Shown here: piece by piece, positions 1 to 12,538 of the stretch
Position numbering within the stretch: position 1 is the first letter of the stretch
How the letters are laid out: each line of letters begins with the position of its first letter
NCBI GenBank assembly: GCA_964017185.1
Contig: OZ024876.1
Span: 14,695,726 to 14,759,725, forward strand
Source of the DNA: Rugalucina vietnamica
Lineage: Eukaryota; Mollusca; Bivalvia; Lucinida; Lucinidae
DNA: 64,000 nt
Direction of reading: 5' to 3'
Notes under the pieces: generated by a model
Seen by the model: only the letters and a program-made list of their open reading frames with translations
What the model was told of the DNA's origin: nothing
Databases searched by the model: none
Position numbers and translations under genes: made by a program

Positions 1-380
1 TCCCCCCCTCTGGATCCGCCCATGTGTTAGTGGTCATTTCATATGAAATTTATTAAACAAGCGGGAGCCTTTGGCGAGTTTAATTAATTTCATATGAAAT
101 GACCACAAGTGTAAGATTCGTTTTATCATATGACTTTTTTAAAATAGGATTTTATCGCCTTCGATGTGGACATATTTTCAATGAAATTTAGAAAATTTAC
201 ATTGTTGTTACGGATGTCGTCAATGATGTTACATATTCCCGCAAAAGTGTTAATACACATGTGGTCATAAAATTTTTATGACGTGACGTTATCCACTGGA
301 AAACAGTGACGTCATATGATAAAAACAAATTATAAACCTACCACATTGATTAATATTCTTATTTTTTTCTCAACGTTTTT
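1..380. other. AT-rich sequence, no gene seen
   Basis: Contains a short inverted repeat (CATTTCATATGAAATT at 36-51 and its counterpart near 90-105). No coding signal or recognised element. Confidence 0.4.
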
Positions 381-1012
381 AGCTCGCCTGTACGAAAGTA
401 CAGGAAGAGCTATTGTAATCACGCCGATCACTCCGACATCGGCGTTGGCGTTCGCGTTCGCATTGCTCAAATGTTAAAGTTTTTGGTTAAAGTTTTTATA
501 AGTCTGTATCTCTTGAACATGTTGATGCTTTGCATGTTAGTAGATATTGGTCTGAAGTTTTATGCAGTACCATCATGACCCACCCTGGGTGACCTTGAGG
601 TCAAGGTCACAGACTTGGAAATTTTGTGTTAAAGATTTTGGTTTAAGTTTTTATTATATTAAAGTCTGTATCTCTGTATCAAGTTGATACTTTGCATGTG
701 AGAAGATATTGGTCTGAAGTTTTATGCAGTACTATTATGACCCACCTGGATGACCTTGAGGTCAAGGTCACAGACACAGACAGAAATTTTGTGTTAAAAG
801 TGTTGGTTAAACTTTTTATAAGTCTTGAACATGTAGATGTATTCAAGCTGATACTTTGCATGTTTGTAGATTTTGGTCTGAAGTTTTATGCTGTACCATT
901 ACAACCCACCTGAGTGACCTTGAGGTCAAACTGGTCATGGGTCATAGATTTTGATAGATTTAGTGGCAAAGCACAAGTCAGGCGAGCTACGCTGTTCTGC
1001 GACAGCTCTTAT
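381..1012 (+). repeat. Composite repeat with AGCTCGCCTG start, copy 1
   Basis: Begins with a hairpin (AGCTCGCCTGTACGAAAGTA, then CAGG) and ends GGCGAGCTACGCTG...GACAGCTC. Inside are three degenerate units of about 160 bp containing TGACCTTGAGGTCAAGGTCA and GGTCTGAAGTTTTATGC. A second copy lies at 2558-3628. The class is unknown to me; no protein is encoded. Confidence 0.75.
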
Positions 1013-1735
1013 TTTAGACCAAATGTCGCACCTGCTTGATTTTTTTAGACGAATTGTCCATTATATGAAATGTCCTTTAGACGAAATGTCCTTTAGATGA
1101 AATGTCATTTAGATGAAATGTCCTTTAGACGAAATGGCATTCAGACGAAATGTTCTTTAGACGAAATGGTTTTAGACAAAATGTCCTGCAGCCTTTAATT
1201 TTTGTATGGCTTTCCTGAATAAAATATTATGTAATGCATTCAGGGCTTTTTCTCTATACTAAACTGGGTCCGGTTTCCGGTACCAAATTTTTTCCCAATT
1301 GGCTGAAAAAATTCCCAATTGACCTGGAACATTCCCAATTAGCAGTAAAATCCCAATTTAAAAGGTAAACTTTCCATATTTTGCTAAAAATTGCACTATT
1401 TTTCCCAAAATTGTTGTATTTTTTCCCAAAACCACACAATTTTTTGCCAATTTCATTGGTACCAAAAATTTCCCATAAAGGTCAGAAAAAGCCGTGGCAT
1501 TTATAATTTTCTTTGATTTGTTCAGTCATTCTTTCTTAAAATATTTAAATAAAAAAAATATTTAAATAAAATTTTTCAATTTTATTTCATTGTCTTGATC
1601 ACAAACTTTGTTGTTTCGACAAAGAGGTTATTACTATTAGACAAAATGACAAGTCGACAATCAGCCTTTTAGACAATGTGGTTGAGTAGATTAAAGTATC
1701 TTTTGACGAAGTGTCGTACATCCCTCTATGAGAAT
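1013..1735. repeat. Degenerate short tandem repeat ACGAAATGTCCTTTAG
   Basis: Between 1051 and 1190 a unit of about 16 bp (GACGAAATGTCCTTTA) recurs roughly eight times, and the inverted form with TTTTGACGAAGTGTCG occurs near 1690-1715, suggesting one degenerate transposon. The middle (1250-1500) is AT-rich with repeated TTCCCAATT. Confidence 0.5.
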
Positions 1736-2557
1736 AGAGTACAGTACATGAGGGATATGCATCATCTATCTACATGAAGAAATAAGTTCCATGGGTAAAA
1801 CTGGAATGTAAAAAAAAAAAATGCAATTGCACTTGGGAAGCATTATTTTTTATTCCAGCAAGTGAACGATCAAATTCTACCCAAATTATTCATGGTGTTT
1901 TGAGGAAAACAACATTATGTCAAAACAGTAACTGCAAAGCTGATCAGAGCCTTTCCTTGTACCATACGGATATCTCAATTCCTCTACTTTCTAAATCCAA
2001 AATTTCCAGCCTCTAGCCATCCTTTGTGCTTGTGCAGCTCGGTTTGTGACTGACCTGTTCAGAAACCACATTGTTGGTTTTCTCATGGCGTTGCTCACCT
2101 TCTAAGGGTGACAAAGTACAGTGGTAAATGTTGAGGTTTAACTCGGTGCACCAAGATGACAATAAATTCTTTTGAATGTCAACAAAATGATGATAATATG
2201 ACTATATGTAGTTTTATTTTAGTTGAATTTGAATCACTAACATGACTAAAGTCTCCTGAATAATACCAAAATTTATCATTTGAGCTGCCTCACGAGAAAA
2301 CCAACAATCAGCATATGCGAAATCAAAGGCGCAGATCAGCTCTGCGGTAAATGCAAAATTTGTTTTCGCTACACAGATAGTACAATCCATCTTCTTCTTA
2401 AATCTGAAATTTCAAGCTTCTAGCCTGCTTCTGTGACTGTACACTAGCTGGTTTGCGTCGGACCTGGTCACAACCCAAATTGTTGGTTTTCTCACGCACA
2501 GGCTCAAATGTCTTAGAATTCTACATATCTCATGAATCTGCAGATGCACCATTTATT
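1736..2557 (+). repeat. MITE-1 fragment and copy
   Basis: 1928-2098 is a MITE-1 right half. 2282-2505 is a fuller copy with GAGCTGCC and GGCTC ends whose central hairpin is largely lost. The rest is unclassified AT-rich sequence. Confidence 0.7.
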
Positions 2558-3628
2558 AGCTCGCCTGCACGAAGTGCACAGAGCTATTGTTGTCACCTCA
2601 TCGTCCCCGTTTACGTGTATGTTTACGTGTATGTCCGCATCACACTTTCGGTTAAAGTTTTTAAAATTGTTATATCTTGATAGTCACTGACCAGAAATCA
2701 TTCATATTTGGAACATTGCTGCATATGAGGGTCCTCTGTGATTTAGTGTGAAGGGACCCGTGGGGTCATGCCTGGGGGCGGGGCTAGAGGTCAATATCTA
2801 GAACACCTTTGTACAATGCTCAGATGCTGTGTTAGTTTCTCATCAACTGTAAAGCCTAGAACTGTCAAACCTTACATTAAGGCTTCTCCTTGATGTCCTG
2901 ACTCGGCACCCACATTGACCTACTGACCTTGACCTATATTTCATGCTCCAGTGACTTTGTCATTTTTGAAGCCAACCCTTAATATCTCATCAACTATAAA
3001 GCTTACAACCATCAAACCTTGCATATGGCTTCACCTCGATGTCCCGACTCGGCACCCTCATTGACCTACTGACCTTGACCTATATTTTATGCTCCAGTGA
3101 CTTTGTCATTTTTTAAGCCAACCCTTAATATCTCATCAACTATAAAGCCTACAACCATCAAACCTTGCATATGGCTTCTCCTCGATGTCCCGACTTTGCA
3201 CCCACATTGATCTAGTGACCTTGACCTATATTTCGTGCTCTAGTGACTTTTTCATTAAAGTTTTTAGAAGTCTATATCTCTTGAACATGTTGATGTATCA
3301 AGTTGATACTTTGCATGTTGGTAGATATTGGTCTGAAGTTTTATGCAGTACCATCATGACCCACCCTGGGTGACCTTGAGGTCAAGGTCATGGCCTTAGA
3401 AATTTTTGTTTAAAGTTTTGGGTTAAAGATTTTTGAAGTCTATATATCTCTATGTTGATGGATCAAGTTGAAACTTTGCATGTTTGTGGATATTGATCAG
3501 ACATTTTATGCTGTACCATCACAACCCACTTGAGCGACCTTGAGGTCAAGGTCATGGGTCATAGATTTTGATAAGTTTAGTGCCAAAGCACAAGTCAGGC
3601 GACCTACGCTGTCCTGCGACAGCTCTTA
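2558..3628 (+). repeat. Composite repeat with AGCTCGCCTG start, copy 2
   Basis: Same family as 381-1012, with the same terminal hairpin and GCGACAGCTCTTATT end. The middle carries three copies of a unit of about 120 bp (starting near 2880, 3005 and 3130) with CTACTGACCTTGACCTATAT and AATATCTCATCAACTATAAA, absent from copy 1, followed by the TGACCTTGAGGTCAAGGTCA units that copy 1 has. Confidence 0.75.
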
Positions 3629-5450
3629 TTCAGTTATTGTCAGAGTGCATACCAGTCTTGAAAACTGTATCAGTGTTTTCCCTCACTTCAAGGGGTCCCT
3701 GGGACTCCCTCATTTGCTTTTTGAGAGTCCCTGTACAAATTCTAAGAGTCCCCAGTTAAAGACTGACAATTTTTGTTAAAACTTAATTCAAACAAAACAT
3801 TAATTGGACAAAAATTGTTGGCTGGGACGTTAAACCTCAACACAAACAAACAAACAAATAGACTCAATTTGGGGATTCTGTTTCTTAAAAAAAATGAATG
3901 TGATTTATTTCATAGTTGTCTCAATTACAATTTGAAATCATTACCATAATTATAGTATAATTGCTTGAGGCAGAGTGCTGTCTTGAATTATTAAATATTG
4001 TGTAAACATCAATAAAGCTTGACATCACAAAACCTGTCTTATTATCATTTTAATTTAGTAAATAGCTTTATATACAATTTTAGGCCAGTGCCGTGCACAG
4101 TAGAAGCATTGTTTCTGAACACTTCTTCATGTCACATGTTACAGAACAAGGGGTGCATTTAGCACCCTAAATTTTATGCTGAAAGCCGTTTTTCTCATTA
4201 TTTGTGGCTTATATGAGGAAAACAAATATTCAAAGCATAATCACACTTTATGTCATTTGGCTGAAAAAATATCTAGAAACTTGAGTGAATGATTTATGGC
4301 TTAAACTTTTAAATGATGCATTATTTTAACTTTTATGTCTGACAGATGCACTTCACAGGTGTGTGTGCGTGTGTACGTGTGATTGGCTTAATGCATACAT
4401 ATACATATATGTGTAATTGCCAGGGTCATTATAAATTTATCTTTCAAAAAGCATAATACTTTTATTCTAATAAACATACATGCTCCAATAAGCGCGTAAC
4501 CTGGCTGTTTATGAAAAACATGTACACTGCGTGAATTGCGTATGAGTATTTTACAACATTTAATTGCATTTAAAGTTATATTTAACGAATCAAACTCTAT
4601 TTGTCAACAATTGTAGCACTAAATGACATAATCATTGATATGTTAATTCGGCAGTTAATGTGTTGTTTTCTATCATGGTGTGGGCTAATTACAGTGGCTG
4701 CATTGTTTATTGTCACCTCCCCGTGACCAGCATCGGTTTGCCTATACATGTATATATTCTATACATTTTCACTTCTCCCTCAGCTGAAAATAGTAGGGAG
4801 AATATTTGTCCCTAGTTGCCCTGTAGGCTATTCCCTGATTCTTCATGATGGTAAGGACACAAATGAAAATATTTTAATTCACTTTAAAAAAAAATGTCCT
4901 TTGTTTTACTTTAAATAGACTTAAAAAAAATATTTGTCTATATAGCATAGTAGAAATTAAAGGTAAAATTCAAGATTTTGGGGCAGACCCAATCGTTGAC
5001 TCCAATTTTCAATATCCATGGTCGGGGAGTTTGGCGTTTGTTAGTTTGTGGCACTCGTCTCAACCCAAGACTGCATTATATACAAATTTGTAGTGACTGA
5101 ATGAGAACTTTGCTTATGAAACCAAGGAGTCCCTTTACATGTAAAAAGTTGCGAGGCCAATAGTATACATATTAGGCTTTGAAAAAAAAAAAAACACAAA
5201 AAAGTAGGAAGGTCATTTGACCTCAGCGTTGGTTGTAGAAAAAAATATCAAAACATTCCAAAGTGTAAAATGACTTTGGACATAATCCAGTCGCATTGAA
5301 TTTTGTGTTCAGCTTAAATCTTAAGATAGTGTTTCAAAACATTGGCTCTATGATTAAAGATTGCTAATATGTCTATACAATCGTTTTAATAGGGATTATA
5401 TTCAAGACAGTGTACAGTAAAGCCTGTCAAAATAATTTAGACTGAGTGTA
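3629..5450. other. Unclassified AT-rich sequence
   Basis: A SINE-B tail (GGGACGTTAAACCTCAACAC, then repeated CAAA, 3823-3860) is the only recognised item. Otherwise AT-rich with homopolymer runs; no ORF with gene-like features. Confidence 0.4.
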
Positions 5451-5830
5451 GGAACAAATCATCAGGAAAACATGTCCATGTAATGTATACCCCCTTATAC
5501 CCCACTTTTATATAGTAAAACTTGGGTATGCAGGGGTAGACCTAATTTTCTCTTTTATGATCCAAAACATACATTGCTCAACACATAGATTGTGGGTACT
5601 CGTTAGAACCGCCTTACCGAGGCGGTTCTAACGTCTACCCACAATGTATGTTTTGGGTGGAAATATTTAAAAAATCAAAATTTTTCCAATGAAATTTTCT
5701 ATTTTTGATTTTGAAAAAAAATCTCTGTATTATTGCATGGGCGTGTTTTCGTAATGTGTGTTGCATTATGCCAGGTGAGAATGTCAGTTGATGCACTACC
5801 ACTAGGCCACTGAACAAATTATACTGAAGA
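5451..5830. repeat. Palindromic repeat with CATAGATTGTGGGTACT
   Basis: Inverted-repeat element whose centre is ACCGCCTTACCGAGGCGGT flanked by TAGAACC/GGTTCTAAC and the arms AACATAGATTGTGGGTA. Relatives lie at 16700-16945, 38740-39010, 45700-45970 and 61560-61675, so this is a dispersed palindromic family. Confidence 0.65.
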
Positions 5831-5993
5831 ATGTTTTTCTGTCAGTGTAGAGAAGACCCATGTCACATTCTATATTTCTTTTTTTTTTTGGGGGGGGGGG
5901 GGACTTGGGGGTGGGGTAGCAGTTTTACTAGTTTTTCGTCTTTTTCAATAAATTATTATATTTCAAATCCTACAAGATGGGTCAGTCAGGGCC

Positions 5994-6213
5994 CAGTTGT
6001 TCAAAATTAACAACATCGTTTGTTATAATGATTCGTTAAAATTTCAAACATGAATATTACAAATACATGAATATGTTAATAAAATGTGAGAATCCTTTGC
6101 AATCACATTTTATCAACATAAAAACAACAGTGTATTTGCTTATGTAGTTGGCATTTACTTAACAAGTTGAGGTCTTAACAATGACATTAAGCTAACAAAG
6201 TTTTGAACAACTG
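5994..6213. mobile_element. MITE-2, TIR CAGTTGTTCAAAA
   Basis: 220-bp non-coding element with perfect 13-bp terminal inverted repeats CAGTTGTTCAAAA/TTTTGAACAACTG, and an internal inverted pair around AATGTGAGAATCC...TTTTATCAACA. A second complete copy is at 40201-40433, inside a SINE, and a fragment at 14205-14350. Confidence 0.8.
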
Positions 6214-6435
6214 ACCCCAGGTGGGGTGAAAATGGGAGAGCTTAGAGAAAAAACACCTTGCATATCCACACCCAGTCTTGGCTAGTCTAATACTGCGTCA
6301 TGTGCATGGCTCAAACCCTCATCAGGCGCTTTCCAAAATGATTATGAATAAAATAAATGTATCAAAGACAAATAGGAAGAGGAATATCATTCATTAATGT
6401 TCAGTAAGTCTGGGATGTTGAAAGAAAATATATTT

Positions 6436-6672
6436 GAGCCACGCCATGAGGAAAGCAACAATGTGGTTTCCCAACACTGAGGTCCGACACAAACCGAGCT
6501 CTACAGTCACAGTAGATGGCTAGAGGCTGTGATTTTGGATTTAGAAAGTAGAGGAATTGTACTATCCGTGTAACGAAAACAAAGGCGCTGATCAGCATTG
6601 CAGTTACTTCGAAGCTGATCTGCATCTTTGTTTTCACCTATGCTGATTGTTGGTTTTCTGGTGTGGTGGCTC
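6436..6672 (-). mobile_element. MITE-1 copy
   Basis: Ends GAGCC/GGCTC flanked by ATTT on both sides. The asymmetric part reads in reverse (AATTGTACTATCC before the hairpin). Hairpin arms have diverged. Confidence 0.85.
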
Positions 6673-6712
6673 ATTTATATGATCACTATAGATATAAAAA
6701 TGTTACTTATTT

Positions 6713-6926
6713 GAGTCGCCTCATGAGAAAACCAACAATCTGCATATGCGAAAACAAAGACGCGAAGCTGATCAGCGCCTTTGTTTTTGCTACACGGATA
6801 GTACACTTCCTCTTCTTCTTAAATCCGAAATTTCAAACTAATCTAGCCTGCTTCTGTGAATGCACAGACCAGGTTGTGTCGTACCTGTTCGGAAACCGCA
6901 TCGTTGGTTTTCCCATGAGGCGGCTC
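6713..6926 (+). mobile_element. MITE-1 copy with half hairpin
   Basis: Ends GAGTCGCC and GGCGGCTC. One arm of the central hairpin is missing: AAGACGCGAAGCTGATCAGC runs straight from the left part into the right arm. Confidence 0.8.
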
Positions 6927-7106
6927 AAATGTTACTTATTTACTCCTATTGCATAGTTGTGATTACTCATTGTGCATTAATTTGTTTAAAGTCATATGAC
7001 ATGTTTTGTTATGGAGATCTTACATTTCATACTAGCCTTTCCATAAAAAAAAGTCTTTTTTCATAACGGGAAGACAAAGACAAAGCCACAGATCTGCTAA
7101 AGCCCC

Positions 7107-7797
7107 TATCTCACTGGAATGCGACAACTTTAGAATAGTTCGCAAATTGTTTGCGACTATTTGCAACAAAGATAAACTATATAAACACAGCTTTCACATT
7201 GCAGTCTCATTGAATGTACATTTATGCAACAAATTCACTAATTTCGGTCTAATTTTGAAAAGATATCTTGCGACTGTGCGACTGTCATACTACAGTCGCG
7301 AGACATTCGTGAGAGTACTAGTGTCTCACTACCTTCCCAAGAATGTAGATTTATTTTCATTTTCCTTCGTACGACAGTCGCGAGACATTCCTGCGAGAGT
7401 CACCATTTGTACGAATGTCGCTTAGTTTTATTTTCTCACCAGATAATCACGGGTGTTCGCATGTTTTCTCAAGACTGTCGCACGACTGTTGTATGACATT
7501 CGTACGAATGTTGCGAAAATTTCGCATTGTAAATTTCGCCTAAATTTCGCAGCGACAGATTCGCGACACTCGCACGAAAGTCGTATGACTGTGGCATGAC
7601 AGTTGCGCGACAGTCTTGCAAAATATTTTGTCGAAAAAATTCGCATAAATTTTTTAAACATGTTTAAAACCTTCGCAACCAGTTCGCGACTCACGAAAAT
7701 TCTCACGACACTCCTGAGGCACTTGCATGAATGTCGTGTGAAAATCTGCGACTTAATTCGCAAAACAGTCGCAAGAAATTCGCATGCCAGTGAGATA
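7107..7797. mobile_element. 691-bp TIR element rich in GTCGCGA words
   Basis: Terminal inverted repeats TATCTCACTGGAATGCGA and TCGCATGCCAGTGAGATA (one mismatch in 18). The interior is built from short degenerate repeats of CGAATGTCGC, ACTGTCGC and ACATTCGTACGA on both strands, which makes long meaningless open frames. Looks like a non-autonomous DNA transposon of unknown superfamily. Confidence 0.75.
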
Positions 7798-7855
7798 CTA
7801 CTTAAGCTGTTGATCGGCACTTTGGTTTATGCTACATAGATAAGAGGCACATCAC

Positions 7856-8072
7856 CAGAAATTGAACAATCTGCATAAGCGTAACAAAAGACGCAGATCA
7901 GCTGTGCAGTAACTCCACAGCTGATCAGTGCCTTTGTTTTTGCTCCTGATGATGATAGATGAAATGATGTCTCTTCTTAGTACAATATCCGAAATGTTTG
8001 TGTGACTGTACAGTCTAATTTGTGTCAGACTGGGTCGGAAACACAGATTGTTGATTCTTCATGTGAAGGCCC
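7856..8072 (+). mobile_element. MITE-1 copy, degraded
   Basis: Hairpin CAGCTGTGCAGTAACTCCAC, then AGCTG, is recognisable, followed by GTGACTGTACAG and TCGGAAACACAGATTGTTG. An unrelated insertion or deletion interrupts the middle. Confidence 0.6.
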
Positions 8073-8592
8073 ATATCATAACGCCTCTTGTTTCTTTAAG
8101 TCCCTATGGTCATACATGCCACATCTGAAGGGAAATTCCAAGGGCAGACTTTTTCATGATGCAAAAACAACACATTGTTTAAAAAAAGTGTTTCGGTGAG
8201 AAAACAAATGTTTTTTTCCCCAAAAAATTTAATCTGTAATTTCACTTTTACCATGACCTTTCTCACCAATAAGCTATTCTATTCTTATGCTCAAAGCAAT
8301 ACAAAACATGAAATGCAACTGCAATTGTACCTAAATTATGCATAATACAGTAGTTCATAAAAAAGCCTACCTAAAAAGCCTACCTTTTTATTTACCCAAC
8401 GGAAGGGAGAGGGCAAACAAAATTATTTTTTTCAATGAAACTTGGTCAATTTTTTGTCTACTCTTACTAATAAGAATTCTTCATACTTCATTGGGTAGCA
8501 TGGTTTTGGATTCTGGGACAAAAATCACCATGAAAATTCACATTTAGCTGCCAATATTTAAATGTAAATACCTATTTATCAAGAACAGCATA

Positions 8593-9239
8593 GGTTCCAT
8601 TCACAGTTTCGTACTTTTGAGGTGGGCCAAAAATTTCAATATTAAGGGGTAGGGCATGACATTGGGCTGTAAATTATCCTCTTTCAATAATTTGCCGACA
8701 TCTTTCCCCATATCGGATCAATTATGCCTCAAACATGTGAAAAATACTTATTTTCTATTTTTAGACTGGTAAAAACCGGGATTATATAAAGATCCCGGAT
8801 CGCTCGCCAGTCATAGCCGGTGACGCTCTTCACTGTCGACTTTGCAGGGGTTATCTTTGTTCACAAATAGCGAAAAAAGTAGCTGGATGGCACATATTTG
8901 TGCACTGCTCATTATGATCCTGGATAGATTCGCTAAGTATGTGCATGCGATTTATGGGGCGTCCTTTTGCACAGAACATGCATGGGGGCCCAGACTTTAG
9001 GCATATTTTACGAAAATTCACTGGTCTGAAAGAGGGGGTAGGGGAAAATATCCCCAACACAGGTAGGGTGATAGTCATTGCTAGGCGATTTAAATGATGT
9101 TATTTTGTTGTTAGACATTCGATTTAATGATTTTATGGGAGAAATCGGATTGTTCACCAGATTGGACAGAGCTATTATCAATTTTTGCGGATCTAGCTAA
9201 ATTAACTGAAAAATGCTCTAAAAACTGTGGATTGCTACC
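8593..9239. repeat. 647-bp direct repeat, left copy
   Basis: Begins GGTTCCATTCACAG and ends GTGGATTGCTACC. Its partner at 9569-10215 has the same length and I count three substitutions. Contains a TATA-like hairpin CCGGGATTATATAAAGATCC. The 75-codon open frame on the minus strand is conserved only because the pair is recent. Confidence 0.9.
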
Positions 9240-9568
9240 TTAAAGCAATAACCGATTTTTTTAAATTTCCATTTCAAGGTCTCAGTTGCCTTTGATCAGG
9301 TGGCCCAATGTATGGACATAACTGTTTCGTGATCTGTTGGTCACTCGCACGACCGCAGAGTGAGTAAAGCTGGATGCGGTTAGTTGGGGCTCTATTCCTC
9401 AAAAATTGACCTAAAAATGCCTCGAAACCATATGACTCGTTCTGACTCCTCCTGAAAGGCCAGATTTAATGCAAATCCACTTTCTTTGCCTGAATTTAAT
9501 TAGAATTATGTAAAAGAATAGTTTGAGACGAAAATTGCCAGAAACTAGTGCAAAAAGTATTTCTTTAA
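9240..9568. other. Unique spacer between 647-bp repeats
   Basis: 329 bp starting TTAAAGCAATAACC and ending TTTCTTTAA, so it has TTAA at or near each junction with a repeat copy. No coding signal. Confidence 0.6.
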
Positions 9569-10215
9569 GGTTCCATTCACAGTTTCGTACTTTTGAGGTG
9601 GGCCAAAAATTTCAATATTAAGGGGTAGGGCATGACATTGGGCTGTAAATTATCCTCTTTCAATAATTTGCCGACATCTTTCCCCAAATCGGATCAATTA
9701 TGCCTCAAACATGTGAAAAATACTTATTTTCTATTTTTAGACTGGTAAAAACCGGGATTATATAAAGATCCCGGATCGCTCGCCAGTCATAGCCGGTGAC
9801 GCTCTTCACTGTCGACTTTGCAGGGGTTATCTTTGTTCACAAATAGCGAAAAAAGTAGCTGGATGGCACATATTTGTGCACTGCTCATTATGATCCTGGA
9901 TAGATTCTCTAAGTATGTGCATGCGATTTATGGGGCGTCCTTTTGCACAGAACATGCATGGGGGCCCAGACTTTAGGCATATTTTACGAAAATTCACTGG
10001 TCTGAAAGAGGGGGTAGGGGAAAATATCCCCAACACAGGTAGGGTGATAGTCATTGCTAGGCGATTTAAATGATGTTATTTTGTTGTTAGACATTCGATT
10101 TAATGATTTTATGGGAGAAATTGGATTGTTCACCAGATTGGACAGAGCTATTATCAATTTTTGCGGATCTAGCTAAATTAACTGAAAAATGCTCTAAAAA
10201 CTGTGGATTGCTACC
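9569..10215. repeat. 647-bp direct repeat, right copy
   Basis: Near-identical to 8593-9239. Followed by ATAGGGC, where the left copy is preceded by GCATA. The arrangement could be two LTRs around a short interior or a truncated 976-bp tandem duplication. Confidence 0.9.
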
Positions 10216-10399
10216 ATAGGGCTTTCTGATCTAGCTATACATTGAAATCAATGACGTGTACATTTTGACAGGTGTGAAATAGCAGGTATGACATTTTTTA
10301 ATGCAAATCACAGGTCTTTCAAAGGGTTTGAGTTGGCCATAGCAGCATTATAAGCCTACAATTTTTTCCAGTTTAGAAATTTCTAAGACTGGCCATTTT

Positions 10400-12538
10400 T
10401 AGCTCACCTGAGCCGAAGGCTCACAAGGTGAGCTTATAGGATGGCCATGATCCGGCGTCCGTTCGTCGTCCGTCCGTCGTCGTCGTCCACAATTTCAAAG
10501 ATCTTCTTCTCTGAAAACGCTTGGCCGATCTAGTTGAAATTTTATGTGGAGCCTCCTTGGGTACTGGCATTTCAAGTTTGATCGCGAAATCCAGGTCACA
10601 TGACCAAGATGGCCGCCACGCCCATATATGGTAAAAACCCATCAAAAATCTTCTCCAGAACCGGTGGGCCGATTTCCACGAAACTTGGTATGTAGCATCA
10701 GGGACTTCAGCCCATCATAGTTTGATAAAATGATGACCCTTGGATGACCTTGACCTATTTTACGGCAAGGTCAAATTTGGAAACATAGGCTTTTACATGG
10801 GAAAAAGTGAAAACTATGGATTTTTTGAAAACTATTGCAGCCTGAGGCCTGAAAAGTGGTAGATGCAAACAACTAATGGAGTAGATGAAGGTATGTGATT
10901 AATTTAGGGCAAGGTCATCTCTTGACCTTGGCCAGTCTGTCGTCCATTCACACTTTTCAAAGATGTTCTTCTCTGAAACTGCGTGGCCAATCGAAGTGAA
11001 ATTTTATGTGGAGCATCCATGGGTAGGGGAGACGAAAGTTTGATTGCGAAATCCAGGTCACATGACCAAGATGGCTGCCACGCCCATATATGGTAAAAAC
11101 CACTCAAAAATCTTCTTCTCCAGAACCGGCAGGCCGATTTTCATGAAACTTGGTATGTAGCATTTGGGACTCCAGCCCATCATAGTTTGATAAAATGATG
11201 ACCCTAGGATGACCTTGACCTAATTTACGGCAAGGTCAATTTTGGAAACATAGGCTTTAACATGGGGAAAAGTGAAAACTATGGATTTTTTGAAAACTAT
11301 TGCAGCCTGATGCCTGAAAAGTGGTAGATGCAAACAACTAATGGAGTAGATGAATGTATGTGATTAATGTAGGTCAAGGTCATCTCTTGACCTTGGCCAG
11401 TCTGTCTTCCATACACACTTTTCAAAGATCTTATTCTCTGAAACTGCTGGGCCAATCAAAGTGAAATTTTATGTGGAGCATCCATGGGTATGGGAGACAA
11501 AAGTTTAATCGCGAAATCTAGGTCACATGACCAAGATGGCTGCCACGCCCATATATGGTAAAAACCACTCAAAAATCTTCTCCAGAACCGGTTGGCCGAT
11601 TTCCACGAAACTTGGTATGTAGCATCGGAGCTTCAGCCCATCATAGTTTGATAAAATGATGACCCTTGGATGACCTCGACCTAATTTACGGCAAGGTCAA
11701 GTTTGGAAACATAGGCTTTTACATGGGAAAAAGTGAAAACTATGGATTTTTTGAAAACTATTGCAGCCTGAGGCCTGAAAAGTGGTAGATGCAAACAACT
11801 AATGGAGTAGATGAAGGTATGTGATTAATGTAGGTCAAGGTCATCTCTTGACCTTGGCCAGTCTGTTGTCCATACATACTTTTCAAAGATCTTCTTCTCT
11901 GAAACTGCTGGGCCAATCAAAGTGAAATTTTATGTGGAGCATCCATGGGTAGGGGAGACGAAAGTTTGATCGCGAAATCCAGGTCACATTACCAAGATGG
12001 CCGCCACGCCCATATATGGTAAAAACCACTCAAAAATTTTCTTCTCCAGAACCGGCCGGCCAATTTTAGCGAAACTTGGTATGTAGCATTTGGGACTCCA
12101 GCCCATCCTAGTTTGATCAAATGATGACCATAGGATGACCTTGACCTATTTTACGGCAAGGTCAATTTTGGAAACATAGGCTTTTACATGGGAAAAGGCG
12201 GAAACAATGGATATTTTGGAAACTGTTGCAGTCTGAGACCTGGGCTAGATGCAGACAACCAATGGAGTCAATGAAGGTAAGTAATTAATGAAGGCCAAGG
12301 TCATTTCTTGACCTTGACCCAAAGTCATTTAAATATCAAAATTAAAATTGTGGTTTTCTCATAAATCACTGGGTTTGGAAACTATTGCAGCCTGAGACCT
12401 GAAACTTTGCAGATGCAGACAACTTATGAATTCAAAAAAGGTGTGTGAGTATTCAAGGTCAAGGTCATTTCATGATGACTTAATACTGCAGGATCAGGCT
12501 TCAGGTGAGCGTTCTCAGGACCAATGGTCCTCTGGTTC
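10400..12538 (+). repeat. Long composite repeat, AGCTCACCTGAGC family, copy 1
   Basis: Starts with the hairpin AGCTCACCTGAGCCGAAGGC, then TCACAAGGTGAGC, GGATGGCCATGATCCGGCGT and a CGTCCGTCGTCGTC tract, and ends CAGGTGAGCG...GGACCAATGGTCCTCTGG. Inside are about four units of roughly 460 bp (starting near 10496, 10960, 11425 and 11884) each with CACATGACCAAGATGGC, CCCATATATGGTAAAAACC and GATGACCTTGACC. Non-coding; a second copy is at 55871-57393 and fragments at 14364 and 28904. Confidence 0.8.

Noticed and set aside
7428-7820. 130-codon minus-strand ORF
   Set aside because: Lies in the repetitive interior of a TIR element; words repeat in all frames and no domain is visible.
8851-9078. 75-codon ORF repeated almost identically at 9827-10054
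   Set aside because: Conservation reflects a recent 647-bp duplication (one residue change), not selection; no recognisable domain.
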